From a virus, in IMG/VR virus record IMGVR_UViG_3300020411_003715, positions 1 through 64,000 of that record: a DNA stretch of 64,000 nucleotides; one strand, written 5' to 3'. This document shows positions 52,536 through 59,806 of this stretch, one piece after another. The position numbers and the translations under genes were made by a program. The notes below the pieces were generated by a model, which saw only the letters and a list, made by a program, of their open reading frames with translations, made no database searches and was not told where the DNA came from. The stretch's first letter is position 1. Every line of letters begins with the position of its first letter.

Positions 52536-53144
52536 TTAGTTGTGAAGGTCCACAGCCACAAGCCACTGCATTTCTGGCTCTTCTTTACATCTAGCATCTA
52601 CTCCGTTGCGCCAAACCCCGCCTTCTTCCCCGTCCAGAAATGGGGTGTCATACGTGTAGTCACCTTTAACAATTCTACACAGCTGTTCCATAGTCCAGGC
52701 AGCCATACTTTTATCACCGAGCGCATCCGGAGTTCTTGGAACTCTCTCCATAGCCATCACGCGCTTAAACGCATCTGCGTACTTATCATTCATTTCGTTA
52801 TTTCTTGCGACGTATGCTTCTTTATCAGAGATTGGTAACCCAAATACGTTATCCGTATCGGATACGTCTTCTAGGCTTATGTGCCTTCCTGTGATTCTAT
52901 CTTTTAGGTCGTTAAAGGTGCGGTCCATTCTCTCAAAGACAGCATCGATCGTCGCGCCCCATAGCTCCGGATTATCGCTATACCTGAGGGTGTTTTTTCC
53001 ACCCAGAGCACCATTCCACCTACCTCCAACATCGAACCAGTCCCAAACCCGCCCTTGACCATAGGGCTCTAGGGCGCTTTCTGCTGCCAAGATGGCATCC
53101 TCTTCATCCTCTGCAACTACCGCAATAATGTGTAATGTGTGCAT
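52536..53144 (-). CDS. unknown phage protein
   Basis: 202 aa. Begins MHTLHIIAVVAEDEEDAILA, an alpha-beta start. WDWFDVGGRWNGALGG is a Trp/Gly-rich motif seen in small phage proteins of unknown function. A helical middle and a Trp-rich end (MQWLVAVDLHN) follow. GGGAG lies upstream of ATG and the gene is tightly packed between neighbours. Function not recognised. Confidence 0.6.
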   Translation of the reverse strand: MHTLHIIAVVAEDEEDAILAAESALEPYGQGRVWDWFDVGGRWNGALGGKNTLRYSDNPELWGATIDAVFERMDRTFNDLKDRITGRHISLEDVSDTDNVFGLPISDKEAYVARNNEMNDKYADAFKRVMAMERVPRTPDALGDKSMAAWTMEQLCRIVKGDYTYDTPFLDGEEGGVWRNGVDARCKEEPEMQWLVAVDLHN

Positions 53145-53147
53145 AAA

Positions 53148-53324
53148 TTATTCTCCCGTTGTTGGGTACCACCGTGCGCAGGTCCTAAGGGCCTTGACGG
53201 CGGAAGCTATTTTTTCTTCGTCTGACCCCTCCGCTTTGCAGCAGAAGAGCAGGGCCTCTTTTATGGCCTCTATATGCTCCTTCCTGTTCAGGTTAAGCAT
53301 TGTTTCACTGTAGAAGTTACTCAC
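53148..53324 (-). CDS. 58-aa small protein
   Basis: Begins MSNFYSETMLNLNRKEHIEA at GTG 53324, which overlaps the previous stop as GTGA with GGAGG upstream. Helical, with two adjacent cysteines (LLFCCKAEG), and ends RTCARWYPTTGE. It fills a 175-base gap exactly between neighbours. Unknown function. Confidence 0.55.
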   Translation of the reverse strand: MSNFYSETMLNLNRKEHIEAIKEALLFCCKAEGSDEEKIASAVKALRTCARWYPTTGE

Positions 53325-53569
53325 TTTTCCTCCACGACTATCACGTCAACTGGGTTGTGGGTCTCTATCCACACTTGGGCCCCACAACTTAAAGGTTTCT
53401 CAGGACGGTAAACAACACGCGCAACTTCGTTATCGTTGCTGTCGTACAGTATAGCCTCATGCCCGTAAACGTTCTGCTTGTAGGTTTTCACTGTAAGCAC
53501 GGGCTCACTTACCCCGTTCTTACGGTTGCTTTTTATTACATGCTGATTTACGTGTATGACCGTCTTCAA
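53321..53569 (-). CDS. small beta-rich unknown protein
   Basis: 82 aa. Alternating strands (TVIHVNQHVIKSN; EPVLTVKTYKQNVYGHEAIL; AQVWIETHNPVDVIVVEEK). It lies directly downstream of tRNA-Arg and is coupled to the 58-aa gene. No family recognised. Confidence 0.55.
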   Translation of the reverse strand: MKTVIHVNQHVIKSNRKNGVSEPVLTVKTYKQNVYGHEAILYDSNDNEVARVVYRPEKPLSCGAQVWIETHNPVDVIVVEEK

Positions 53570-53598
53570 CGCCTTAACCTTCCGGGCTTCAAACTTAT

Positions 53599-53675
53599 TG
53601 GCACCCCCTAGTGGACTCGAACCACTGACCCTCGGCTTAGAAGGCCGATGCTCTATCCAGCTGAGCTAAGGGGGC
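53599..53675 (-). tRNA. tRNA-Arg(TCT)
   Basis: Full cloverleaf on the minus strand: acceptor GCCCCCT, D arm AGCTCAGCTGGATAGAGC, anticodon loop CTTCTAA (TCT, reads AGA) and T arm with GGTTCGAGTC. The 3' CCA is encoded. Position 1-72 is a G-U pair. Confidence 0.92.
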
Positions 53676-53681
53676 TAAGTT

Positions 53682-54188
53682 TTATGAAGAGATCGCAGAT
53701 CTCGTTTTTGGGTTAGACAGGTCCAAGAACTTGACTTCGTTACTTAAGATCTTTGGCGTCCAACTTCCGTCAAGCTTCTCACTAAAAAAGCATAATGCAA
53801 CGTCTTTGCCACCTCGGTCCTTAAGCAGGTCAAAGGATCTCAGAAGAGCTGAGTCGTTAGACATGATAACGATTTTTTCGTGACTTGACATCGCCGCCAC
53901 AACTCCAAGCTCAACCGAAAAATTCGGCTTAGTGTTGAAGTCGTAAACGTTTAGCCCAACACCAAGTTCGCCCAGCCTTGTGAGAAACTTTGACTGAGAT
54001 TGGTTTTTGGGGTCAGCAATAGTGAAAGCCTGAATGTCTACTATCGATGTAGACGGATTATCACCGCTCTCAAACAACTCCGAAAAGGCTGTCGTTTTTA
54101 ACCAACCAACCAGCTTTTCGTAGTTTACGGTGATGTTCAGACCCCTTATCGCAAAATATAAAGAGCTGAGGTCGATACATACCAACAT
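53682..54188 (-). CDS. NYN/PIN-like nuclease-domain protein
   Basis: 168 aa with AGGAGG before ATG. Reads as a NYN (LabA-like) RNase fold: MLVCIDLSSLYFAIRG with the first Asp, a middle helix FLTRLGELGVGLNVYDF, SVELGVVAAM and EKIVIMSNDSALLRSFDLL, which supplies the S-x-D-x-x-L motif. NYN proteins cleave structured RNA, often tRNA or mRNA. It sits between two phage tRNA genes, so a role in tRNA processing or in degrading host RNA is plausible but unproven. Confidence 0.65.
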   Translation of the reverse strand: MLVCIDLSSLYFAIRGLNITVNYEKLVGWLKTTAFSELFESGDNPSTSIVDIQAFTIADPKNQSQSKFLTRLGELGVGLNVYDFNTKPNFSVELGVVAAMSSHEKIVIMSNDSALLRSFDLLKDRGGKDVALCFFSEKLDGSWTPKILSNEVKFLDLSNPKTRSAISS

Positions 54189-54229
54189 TAGTTTTTCCTC
54201 CTAGTACGATCAATAAAATTAATAATTTG

Positions 54230-54302
54230 TGAGCCGGGTGGGGTTCGAACCCACGACTTACGGATTAAAAGTCCGCTACTCTGCCAACTGAGTTACCGGC
54301 CC
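54230..54302 (-). tRNA. tRNA-Lys(TTT)
   Basis: Cloverleaf on the minus strand: acceptor GGGCCGG with CCGGCTC, D arm AACTCAGTTGGCAGAGT, anticodon loop CTTTTAA (TTT) and T arm GTGGGTTCGAACCCCAC. CCA is not encoded, unlike the other three tRNAs. Confidence 0.92.
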
Positions 54303-54340
54303 GATAGCGAATGGGGAGCAACAGGCCCCCCCATACGCTT

Positions 54341-54610
54341 TTACCCCGTTGTGAAGTTTATAGCTAGTTGTTGCTGAGGAGTTAACTCAAGCGTATAGGA
54401 CGAGCCGGAGGAAATGAGAGCATAAAGCTCATCTATTTCGAGGTTCGTATCTACTTGAGTATGGTCGCAAAGCGTTATCCTTCGGGCATTCTCGTAGTCC
54501 CTACTGGCATCCACACAAACAACAAAACTCGTTTCTATCAGAATGCTTTCTACGATTGGCTCATTAGCCAACCCCTTTTCGCCTACTATGGCGGGTATCT
54601 TTATCAGCAT
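54341..54610 (-). CDS. small unknown protein
   Basis: 89 aa. N-terminal strand-helix pattern (MLIKIPAIVGEKGLANEPI) and acidic middle; the end is ELTPQQQLAINFTTG. Directly follows the 190-aa gene. No family recognised. Confidence 0.5.
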   Translation of the reverse strand: MLIKIPAIVGEKGLANEPIVESILIETSFVVCVDASRDYENARRITLCDHTQVDTNLEIDELYALISSGSSYTLELTPQQQLAINFTTG

Positions 54611-55183
54611 CTATCCGCCTTCCTCGCTTACGAGTTGGATCACTTTTCCGCCTTCCCCTCTTCCGGCTTCGATCCAACTGTGGATAGCGTTTGCGATTGA
54701 GTTGTACTGGAAACCTCTACCCATCTTCGGCTCGAAGCTTACGTCCAGATCCCGTGCGAGAGCATGGATGACGTCTAGTCCGTAGACAGCCTCCATCTCC
54801 TCAACAACCTTACCGTCTTTCCATATAGATAGTTTTGGATCCCAAGAAGAGATCTCCTCAAAACCCTGCTCGATAAGACTAGAAAAGACACCTTCAATCA
54901 TGTCCTCTATCGAGAAATTATCCAACATCGTCTTCAACGTATCGCCTTCGGCATAGCAGGTTTCTGCATATTCTCGGGCAACACCTTGGGCGACCTCTAG
55001 CGCTCTGTGGTTGCAGGTCTTTTTGCTCTTGTGGATCGACTTTATCTGGTCGACCACCTCTTGGGGCAGACCTACCTCCAAGTAAGTTGACGCCTCGAAC
55101 AGCGTGTGTCCATCACCGACGCCAATGATCTCTTTGATTGTTTTCGTGGGCAGCTTTTTCGCCCAACCCTTTTCGGCAGCCAT
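54611..55183 (-). CDS. unknown protein
   Basis: 190 aa with AAGGAGG five bases before ATG. Helical, with LPTKTIKEIIGVGDGHTLFE and an acidic central part (SIEDMIEGVFSSLIEQGFEE). No family recognised. The 5' end overlaps the preceding zinc-ribbon frame by about 70 bases. Confidence 0.6.
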   Translation of the reverse strand: MAAEKGWAKKLPTKTIKEIIGVGDGHTLFEASTYLEVGLPQEVVDQIKSIHKSKKTCNHRALEVAQGVAREYAETCYAEGDTLKTMLDNFSIEDMIEGVFSSLIEQGFEEISSWDPKLSIWKDGKVVEEMEAVYGLDVIHALARDLDVSFEPKMGRGFQYNSIANAIHSWIEAGRGEGGKVIQLVSEEGG

Positions 55184-55304
55184 AAGGCCCTCCTTCTGAA
55201 GTTATTTCATAATAATATTTGCCGTACGCGTTATGCCAACAGTACGGACAATGAGGTGTATCCAGCAGAAACACCTGTTTACAGTTCGAACATCTTGTTA
55301 CCAA
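55113..55304 (-). CDS. small zinc-ribbon protein (start uncertain)
   Basis: About 63 aa. A zinc ribbon RCSNCKQVFLLDTPHCPYCW (C-x2-C ... C-x2-C) is followed by a Tyr-rich segment and basic tail. TTG 55304 with a weak AGAG site is the best start; a longer upstream frame lacks one. Its last ~70 bases overlap the next gene, so this end may be non-functional. The zinc knuckles argue that at least the first part is real. Confidence 0.45.
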   Translation of the reverse strand: MVTRCSNCKQVFLLDTPHCPYCWHNAYGKYYYEITSEGGPYGCRKGLGEKAAHENNQRDHWRR

Positions 55305-55306
55305 GC

Positions 55307-55435
55307 TTATCTCTTTTGCTTGCAGACGTGGTAACCACACTTTGGGCAGGCCCTTATGGGCACCCCACGCTTTAACTTTGTTCGATACTTCTCGCCACAT
55401 TCGGGGCAACTGATCGACACCACTTTTTTAGCCAT
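55307..55435 (-). CDS. 42-aa zinc-ribbon protein
   Basis: MAKKVVSISCPECGEKYRTK, then KRGVPIRACPKCGYHVCKQK: two C-x2-C knuckles about 18 residues apart, a typical small zinc ribbon. ATG 55435; GGAGGG lies somewhat far (12 bases) upstream. TAA at 55307 directly precedes the second zinc-ribbon frame. Perhaps nucleic-acid binding. Confidence 0.55.
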   Translation of the reverse strand: MAKKVVSISCPECGEKYRTKLKRGVPIRACPKCGYHVCKQKR

Positions 55436-55540
55436 AAGTTGGCGTAACCCTCCATAACCGAAATAAAAAATGAGACATCTGTTTAGCTACTCTCTACGAC
55501 CGTCGAACAGATTTACTGGACAGCGGCGCTCCCCCATGCC

Positions 55541-55660
55541 TCCCTGCGGGTGCTCACGGAAAGAGGTAGTGCTGGTGGATTTTCCCAAATGCCGCCACCG
55601 AACAGCTTTTGGGGCTGCCCCGAAAGGGGTCGCGATAGCGGGGCGCGAGCACTATGTCTT
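55541..55660. ncRNA. candidate structured RNA near the tRNA cluster
   Basis: A 300-base stretch (55440-55740) lacks a convincing gene. Within it GTGCTC (550-555) can pair with GAGCAC (647-652). This encloses GGTGG...CCACC and CCCC-GAAA-GGGG (about 55617-55628), the last a GNRA tetraloop hairpin on the plus strand. The nested helices suggest a folded RNA. Strand and family are unknown; tmRNA and RNase P signatures were not recognised. Confidence 0.35.
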
Positions 55661-55741
55661 TCCGGAATCTGGTAGATCATAGGGAGAGTATACGTCAGTA
55701 AATCAATCTTGTGGTAGCAGTTAATATACGCGCTTAAAATT

Positions 55742-55774
55742 ATTCCCCCAGAGCCCTTAAAAGGGGTGGGGGAA
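55742..55774 (-). terminator. terminator downstream of CAT-anticodon tRNA
   Basis: ATTCCCCCA ... TGGGGGAAT with an inner CCCTT/AAGGGG stem. On the minus strand it is followed by AATTTT and lies 11 bases beyond the tRNA 3' end. Confidence 0.65.
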
Positions 55775-55784
55775 TTGATTGTAT

Positions 55785-55861
55785 TGGTGGACCCTCTCGG
55801 ACTTGAACCGAGGACCTACCGGTTATGAGCCGGGGGCTCTGACCAACTGAGCTAAGGGTCC
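55785..55861 (-). tRNA. tRNA with CAT anticodon (Ile2 or elongator Met)
   Basis: Minus-strand cloverleaf: acceptor GGACCCT, D arm AGCTCAGTTGGTCAGAGC, anticodon loop CTCATAA, T arm TCGGTTCAAGTCCGA and encoded CCA. The body resembles bacterial tRNA-Ile2 (lysidine-modified, reads AUA) at least as much as elongator Met. Identity needs determinant analysis. Confidence 0.85.
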
Positions 55862-55871
55862 GATAAGTGGG

Positions 55872-56279
55872 TTATATGAAATCCAATCCTGATTTGTAGA
55901 ACCTCAGGATGGAAATGTTTGGGGCGTAGGGTCCGCCCCTAAGGCGGTGGTCCTTAAACTTGAAGCGCTGCCAGCGTGCGTATCGGTCACCCAAACGGTT
56001 TGCTCTGGCGTCCAGAATGTCTGAGGACACCTTAATGGCGTGCCTTGATTCCAAGTAGGCAACAATCGCTTCCTGGTGCTCCCTAAGCGCTTGCATACAG
56101 ACTCTGCTTACGATTCCCTGGGCAGAATAGTAAAGATCGGAAAGCTCCGATTCTTCTGGCATGTAGTTCCCGTCGAACTCCAGAACAATGTCTTTGTTAA
56201 CGCTGACCTCTAGCTTCACAGGCATAGCGGTGTCTTCGCTGCACCCAATCTGATTCTCCAGACTCAGTTCTTCTTTCAT
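55872..56279 (-). CDS. unknown protein between tRNA genes
   Basis: 135 aa. Acidic N-terminus, then VKLEVSVNKDIVLEFDGNYM, a helical middle and a basic end (YARWQRFKFKDHRLRGG). No family recognised. It lies between tRNA-Leu and the CAT tRNA and is probably co-transcribed with them. Confidence 0.55.
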   Translation of the reverse strand: MKEELSLENQIGCSEDTAMPVKLEVSVNKDIVLEFDGNYMPEESELSDLYYSAQGIVSRVCMQALREHQEAIVAYLESRHAIKVSSDILDARANRLGDRYARWQRFKFKDHRLRGGPYAPNISILRFYKSGLDFI

Positions 56280-56322
56280 GGTCTTGCCATAAATTCCTCT
56301 CGACAGTTGTCAAGAGAGCAGG

Positions 56323-56409
56323 TGGTGGGGCTGGAGGGACTCGAACCCTCAATCCCAAGTGGGCGACAGATTTTAAGTCTGTTGCGTATACCAGTTCCGC
56401 CACAGCCCC
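56323..56409 (-). tRNA. tRNA-Leu(TAA)
   Basis: Minus-strand class II tRNA with a long variable arm: acceptor GGGGCTG, D arm GTGGCGGAACTGGTATACGC, anticodon loop CTTAAAA (TAA, reads UUA), T arm GAGGGTTCGAGTCCCTC and encoded CCA. Confidence 0.92.
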
Positions 56410-56418
56410 CAAGGACTA

Positions 56419-56775
56419 CTAGTTGAGCAGATCCTTGTCCATGTTCTTATATGCGGCGTAGGCCATAAGCTCTTCTTTTGTTAACCCGTGAGGGTTGCTT
56501 ACGGGAGCTTCCTTCATCTCAATGATTGCGTCTTTTAGCATCTCTAATTTCTGGTTGTGGTCTTCTAGGGTCGTACACACAAAAGCCAGCAGGGACGATA
56601 TTGACGGGTAATCTGAACTAAACTTTTTTGAGTCTCGAAGCTGGGCTTCGAGTCCCTCTATCATAGGGAGGATAGACTCACGTATGTCCTCATCCTCTTC
56701 TGCACGCTCTCGAATGAATTCCCCGAAGTGCTCGATTATCTGGAGCAGATCAGGTGCTTCTTTGTTCTTTGCCAT
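56419..56775 (-). CDS. unknown helical acidic protein
   Basis: 118 aa, strongly helical (LLQIIEHFGEFIRERAEEDE; IIEMKEAPVSN). A GGTATAAG box lies 103 bases upstream. It is the first gene of the tRNA-Leu-containing run. No family recognised. Confidence 0.55.
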   Translation of the reverse strand: MAKNKEAPDLLQIIEHFGEFIRERAEEDEDIRESILPMIEGLEAQLRDSKKFSSDYPSISSLLAFVCTTLEDHNQKLEMLKDAIIEMKEAPVSNPHGLTKEELMAYAAYKNMDKDLLN

Positions 56776-56877
56776 AGGGCAACTCCTTTTCCTAAGGGTT
56801 GGTTACGCTTGGATACTCAGACACTAACAGCTACTGGATTAAAATTGATAGCAGCTACAGACGGGTCCGACAAAGTG

Positions 56878-56885
56878 CTTATACC
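56878..56885 (-). promoter_or_regulatory. GGTATAAG promoter-like box
   Basis: GGTATAAG on the minus strand, 103 bases upstream of ATG 56775, in the gap between two minus-strand genes. Confidence 0.45.
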
Positions 56886-56908
56886 CCATAAGAAGTCATG
56901 ATTGCGCT

Positions 56909-57289
56909 CTAGAACTCGTCGTCCGATTCGGGCGGAACACGACCCTCGCACAGGGCGGTGTACTCTTTGTAAACATGGTTCCGAGCCTCTTCCGATCTAG
57001 GGCCTTCAAATATAAGCTCAAGCGCCATAGACGACAACATATGAACATAACAGCCACAGTTTGCCGAACATGGGAAGTTTTCTTTGCTTAGATTGTCTTG
57101 GCAATCCTTGTCAAATGAACCCCGATATTTCGTGGCCATATTCATACAAGCAATTGTGACCACCAAATCCTGTATGGCCGTTTCAGGGATCTCCAGAAGA
57201 GAAGCTATCTTCTCTTTCTGATTAACCCGGTCCATGGGAAACGGTATCACGTTCCCAAAACACCCGTCTTCGTTTTTATCGTCAGACAT
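56909..57289 (-). CDS. unknown small Cys-containing protein
   Basis: 126 aa. Starts MSDDKNEDGCFGNVIPFPMD. Has a Cys cluster (CQDNLSKENFPCSANCGCYV) that may bind metal, then a helical part. Faces a 280-base divergent gap with operator-like palindromes. No family recognised. Confidence 0.55.
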   Translation of the reverse strand: MSDDKNEDGCFGNVIPFPMDRVNQKEKIASLLEIPETAIQDLVVTIACMNMATKYRGSFDKDCQDNLSKENFPCSANCGCYVHMLSSMALELIFEGPRSEEARNHVYKEYTALCEGRVPPESDDEF

Positions 57290-57373
57290 TTCAATAACCT
57301 AGATGCCCCCCGGCGGACACGTAAGGATAGAGACACATTCTAACCCTAACCCTGGGGCGGTAAAAGCACCACG

Positions 57374-57448
57374 TATTACGATGTAATAAGCAATACAGGA
57401 TGTATATAAATAATTACCAAGATGTGGCCAAAAAAGTAAGCACTTACG
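57374..57448. promoter_or_regulatory. two palindromes in a divergent promoter region
   Basis: TATTAC-GAT-GTAATA (57374-57388) and GTAAG-CA-CTTAC (57437-57448) lie in the 280-base gap between a minus-strand gene (57289) and a plus-strand gene (57571). Their size and place suit repressor operators. No binding protein can be assigned. Confidence 0.4.
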
Positions 57449-57518
57449 GGCACATACAACACCCTGTATATCAAAGAGTAAACCTGTAGAGTCTGCGGGT
57501 AATTATGGTTCCTTTGTT

Positions 57519-57526
57519 GGTATAAG
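57519..57526 (+). promoter_or_regulatory. GGTATAAG promoter-like box
   Basis: TTTGTTGGTATAAG on the plus strand, 45 bases upstream of ATG 57571. It is the only plus-strand copy found. Confidence 0.55.
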
Positions 57527-57570
57527 CTTTTTGCGGAATCCCCCGCACGCCACCACCTAAGGAGTTTGTG

Positions 57571-58083
57571 ATGGAAATTAAGTTTGAGACTGTTAAGGGA
57601 ACTCTTTTCGGGGAGTTTCTAGGTTGTGCTTTTCAGGACCTTTTGCGGCAGACGCTCCTGGAAACACCAGAAGCCGCTGGCGAGTTAAATTGTGATATGC
57701 TTGATATACAGACAACGCTGAACGGGAAAGCGTTGGATTTTCAGAGACTGTTCTCCGCCTTTGAGGGAAAGCTCCCCTCTAGTAACGGCGAAGCCTCTAC
57801 TGAAGGTTCGGGCGATATGATCCTGGTTGACCGTAACAAGCTCAAGGAGGCTCTTGAGCAAGTAGACTACGCACAGAGCGAGTGTGGCAGCGTAGATAGC
57901 CGTGTTGAGGAATCCTTTAATGACGGAATCGCTGCGGCGTCTAGCTCATACTACTGTGGCGAGTACGCAAGTGAAGCTGCCTCTGAGGCTGGGTATGAGC
58001 ACTCACCGGGAGGGGAAGTGACGCACGAGATCTACAACCACCTTGACTCGGCTTCAGATATCCTCAGAGAACTCACTGATTAA
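57571..58083 (+). CDS. unknown acidic protein
   Basis: 170 aa from ATG 57571 (AAGGAG six bases upstream; GTG 57568 is too close to that site). Acidic, Ser/Ala/Gly-rich C-terminal half (AAASSSYYCGEYASEAASEA). A monocistronic unit with its own GGTATAAG box and a terminator 10 bases after its stop, on the strand opposite to its neighbours. Unknown function. Confidence 0.6.
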   Translation: MEIKFETVKGTLFGEFLGCAFQDLLRQTLLETPEAAGELNCDMLDIQTTLNGKALDFQRLFSAFEGKLPSSNGEASTEGSGDMILVDRNKLKEALEQVDYAQSECGSVDSRVEESFNDGIAAASSSYYCGEYASEAASEAGYEHSPGGEVTHEIYNHLDSASDILRELTD

Positions 58084-58094
58084 TATAGATAAGT

Positions 58095-58119
58095 GGGGGC
58101 TCGCGCCCCCGCTTTTTTT
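58095..58119 (+). terminator. rho-independent terminator
   Basis: GGGGGC-TCGC-GCCCCC followed by GCTTTTTTT, on the plus strand directly after the 170-aa gene. Confidence 0.92.
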
Positions 58120-58121
58120 AC

Positions 58122-59609
58122 CTATCCGTATAGATCTTGCGGAGGACCGTGTATGACAGCGATAAGCCCTCGGTCTTTGTCGTGGAGGTACAGAGGGAGA
58201 CTTTTCGGAGAACCCACGTACCCAGAACGTGCGTGCCACCTGTCAGGGCCGGACAAGCTAGGAAGCTGTCGTCGCGTCACACCATACGCAACGTCGGTTT
58301 CGGTCTTTTCGTAATGGAGGTGCCCGGTGTAGACCGTTCGGAACGGGCAGCTTGACCAGTCTTTAGCCGCCTCTCTTGCCATATGGCCAGCTAGATCTTT
58401 AGTCTTAGAGACGCCGTCTCCGTGAACAAACCCTATCAAGTTCCTTCCGTAGGCGATGTACTGACGGGGGACTTTTTCTTGAATTACGTTAACGTCGTCA
58501 GCCCCACGATAATACGCGCTAAGATATAGGAGCAGCACAAACCCCATGGCCCGGTCGTGGTTTCCGCTCATTAGTATAAGCTCCACCGGTGCCACTTGTC
58601 GGAGAGAGTCTACCCACTCCTCCATAAGCATACATGCGGACTCAATGATGTCGTAAAAGTTCCCGTCAGTATCTTGCGGAGTCCCCCGAGTGGTGTTCAG
58701 GAGGTCGTTATCAATGTGGAGGAAGTCACTCCCGATAGGCACTATAATCTTTTCCGGCTTACCGAATGGCGTCATCCGTGAAAGCACATCCTCTGTACAG
58801 GAGAACAATCTTTTCTTTGCGATGCTCCGGTCGTAAACTTCCCAGTTCTCTGAGTCTGAATACTTCCCCCAGTGGAAATCTGTCAGACCTACAACCACAG
58901 CGAACGGCTTGTCTGAGGTCTTGAGTGACAGCTGCTTTGCTTTTGGCGGCTTCCTGTCGCCTATTGCCTCTAAGATTCTTCTGAATACGTGGTCTTCAAA
59001 CTCACGCCATTTTTTAGCTTCCTTCTGGATGTCCTTCCACTTCTCTTGCTCAAACTTTCTGTAGAAGGATGCACGGCGCATCTGAAGAGCTTCAGACAGC
59101 AGGTCACTTTCTGACCGCTCCATCATCTCATCATTGGTGAAGGGCTCGTGGTCTTTTGTCCATCCGTGTATTCGCTTGTACTTCTCAAACCAAGCGCGGG
59201 GCATTTTGAACTCTCGGCAGATCTCGTTTATTGTCGCGGGATCACCGTCGAAGTTTGAGTAGGCCCTTAACATATCCCTGTGGACATCCCCAGGAACCTC
59301 AAGGGGGTGGGGCACGCCCGGAACAAAGGTAACGTATACATCCCTGTCGCCGTCGTACCAGTATCTACTGTCACTGACGTACCTTGCCGAACCATCGCCG
59401 TCTTCAGCGCCAACCTTTTTGGCTTCTTGCCGGACCCACTTTCCCCACGCCACAAGCTCGTCGTAGTCCATGGAGAAACGCTCACCGTATCTCTTGTGAA
59501 GAGCCCTCCACTCACGATGAACCAGCTGATTAAATAACCTGTCTCCGTATTCGGCTTTTAACTTCGCCCACTTGGGCGGTATTCCTGCGTCACTCAAAAG
59601 CGCCTCCAT
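58122..59609 (-). CDS. calcineurin-like metallophosphoesterase
   Basis: 495 aa. The first ~240 residues are helical and probably DNA-binding; an HTH-like ATINEICREFKMPRAWFEK lies around 130. The C-terminal half holds the metallophosphoesterase motifs in order: GLTDFHWGK (D-x-H), IGSDFLHID (G-D), LMSGNHDRA (GNHD), then FVHGDG and VYTGHLHYE (GHxH). Similar phage proteins are annotated as exonuclease- or phosphatase-like, sometimes SbcD-like. The added N-terminal part suggests a nucleic-acid substrate. A bulky hairpin lies just upstream. Confidence 0.8.
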   Translation of the reverse strand: MEALLSDAGIPPKWAKLKAEYGDRLFNQLVHREWRALHKRYGERFSMDYDELVAWGKWVRQEAKKVGAEDGDGSARYVSDSRYWYDGDRDVYVTFVPGVPHPLEVPGDVHRDMLRAYSNFDGDPATINEICREFKMPRAWFEKYKRIHGWTKDHEPFTNDEMMERSESDLLSEALQMRRASFYRKFEQEKWKDIQKEAKKWREFEDHVFRRILEAIGDRKPPKAKQLSLKTSDKPFAVVVGLTDFHWGKYSDSENWEVYDRSIAKKRLFSCTEDVLSRMTPFGKPEKIIVPIGSDFLHIDNDLLNTTRGTPQDTDGNFYDIIESACMLMEEWVDSLRQVAPVELILMSGNHDRAMGFVLLLYLSAYYRGADDVNVIQEKVPRQYIAYGRNLIGFVHGDGVSKTKDLAGHMAREAAKDWSSCPFRTVYTGHLHYEKTETDVAYGVTRRQLPSLSGPDRWHARSGYVGSPKSLPLYLHDKDRGLIAVIHGPPQDLYG

Positions 59610-59717
59610 ACCTATAGGACCTGTTTATGCCTACCAACAAAATATCTCTCTCTACTTGTTCCACTGGGTATGAAGATAAGCGCGTGTCTGTGGTAATAAA
59701 AAATAGATAATGAGAAG

Positions 59718-59774
59718 CCTTTGCTGGTCTGTCCCTACCCGGCATTATAACCGGCAGGGGCAGCCCAACAAAGG
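59718..59774. other. long imperfect hairpin, 57 nt
   Basis: CCTTTGCTGGTCTGTCCCTA (plus strand) pairs with the downstream GGCAGGGGCAGCCCAACAAAGG, giving about 22 near-continuous pairs with few mismatches and a loop around CATTATAA. It lies in the 197-base gap between the phosphoesterase and the 223-aa gene. It could terminate the minus-strand gene (a T-rich run follows about 18 bases on) or be processed RNA. Confidence 0.5.
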
Positions 59775-59806
59775 CACTCAAAAACCTAAAGGACACTTTG
59801 GATATT

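Noticed and set aside
56197-56412. 71-aa minus-strand frame reading MGAVAELVYATDLKS
   Set aside because: It is a translation of the tRNA-Leu gene itself (a common tRNA ghost ORF) plus the start of the adjacent gene.
57340-57353. Telomere-like CTAACCCTAACCC
   Set aside because: Only about two units in a divergent promoter region; no array, so chance.
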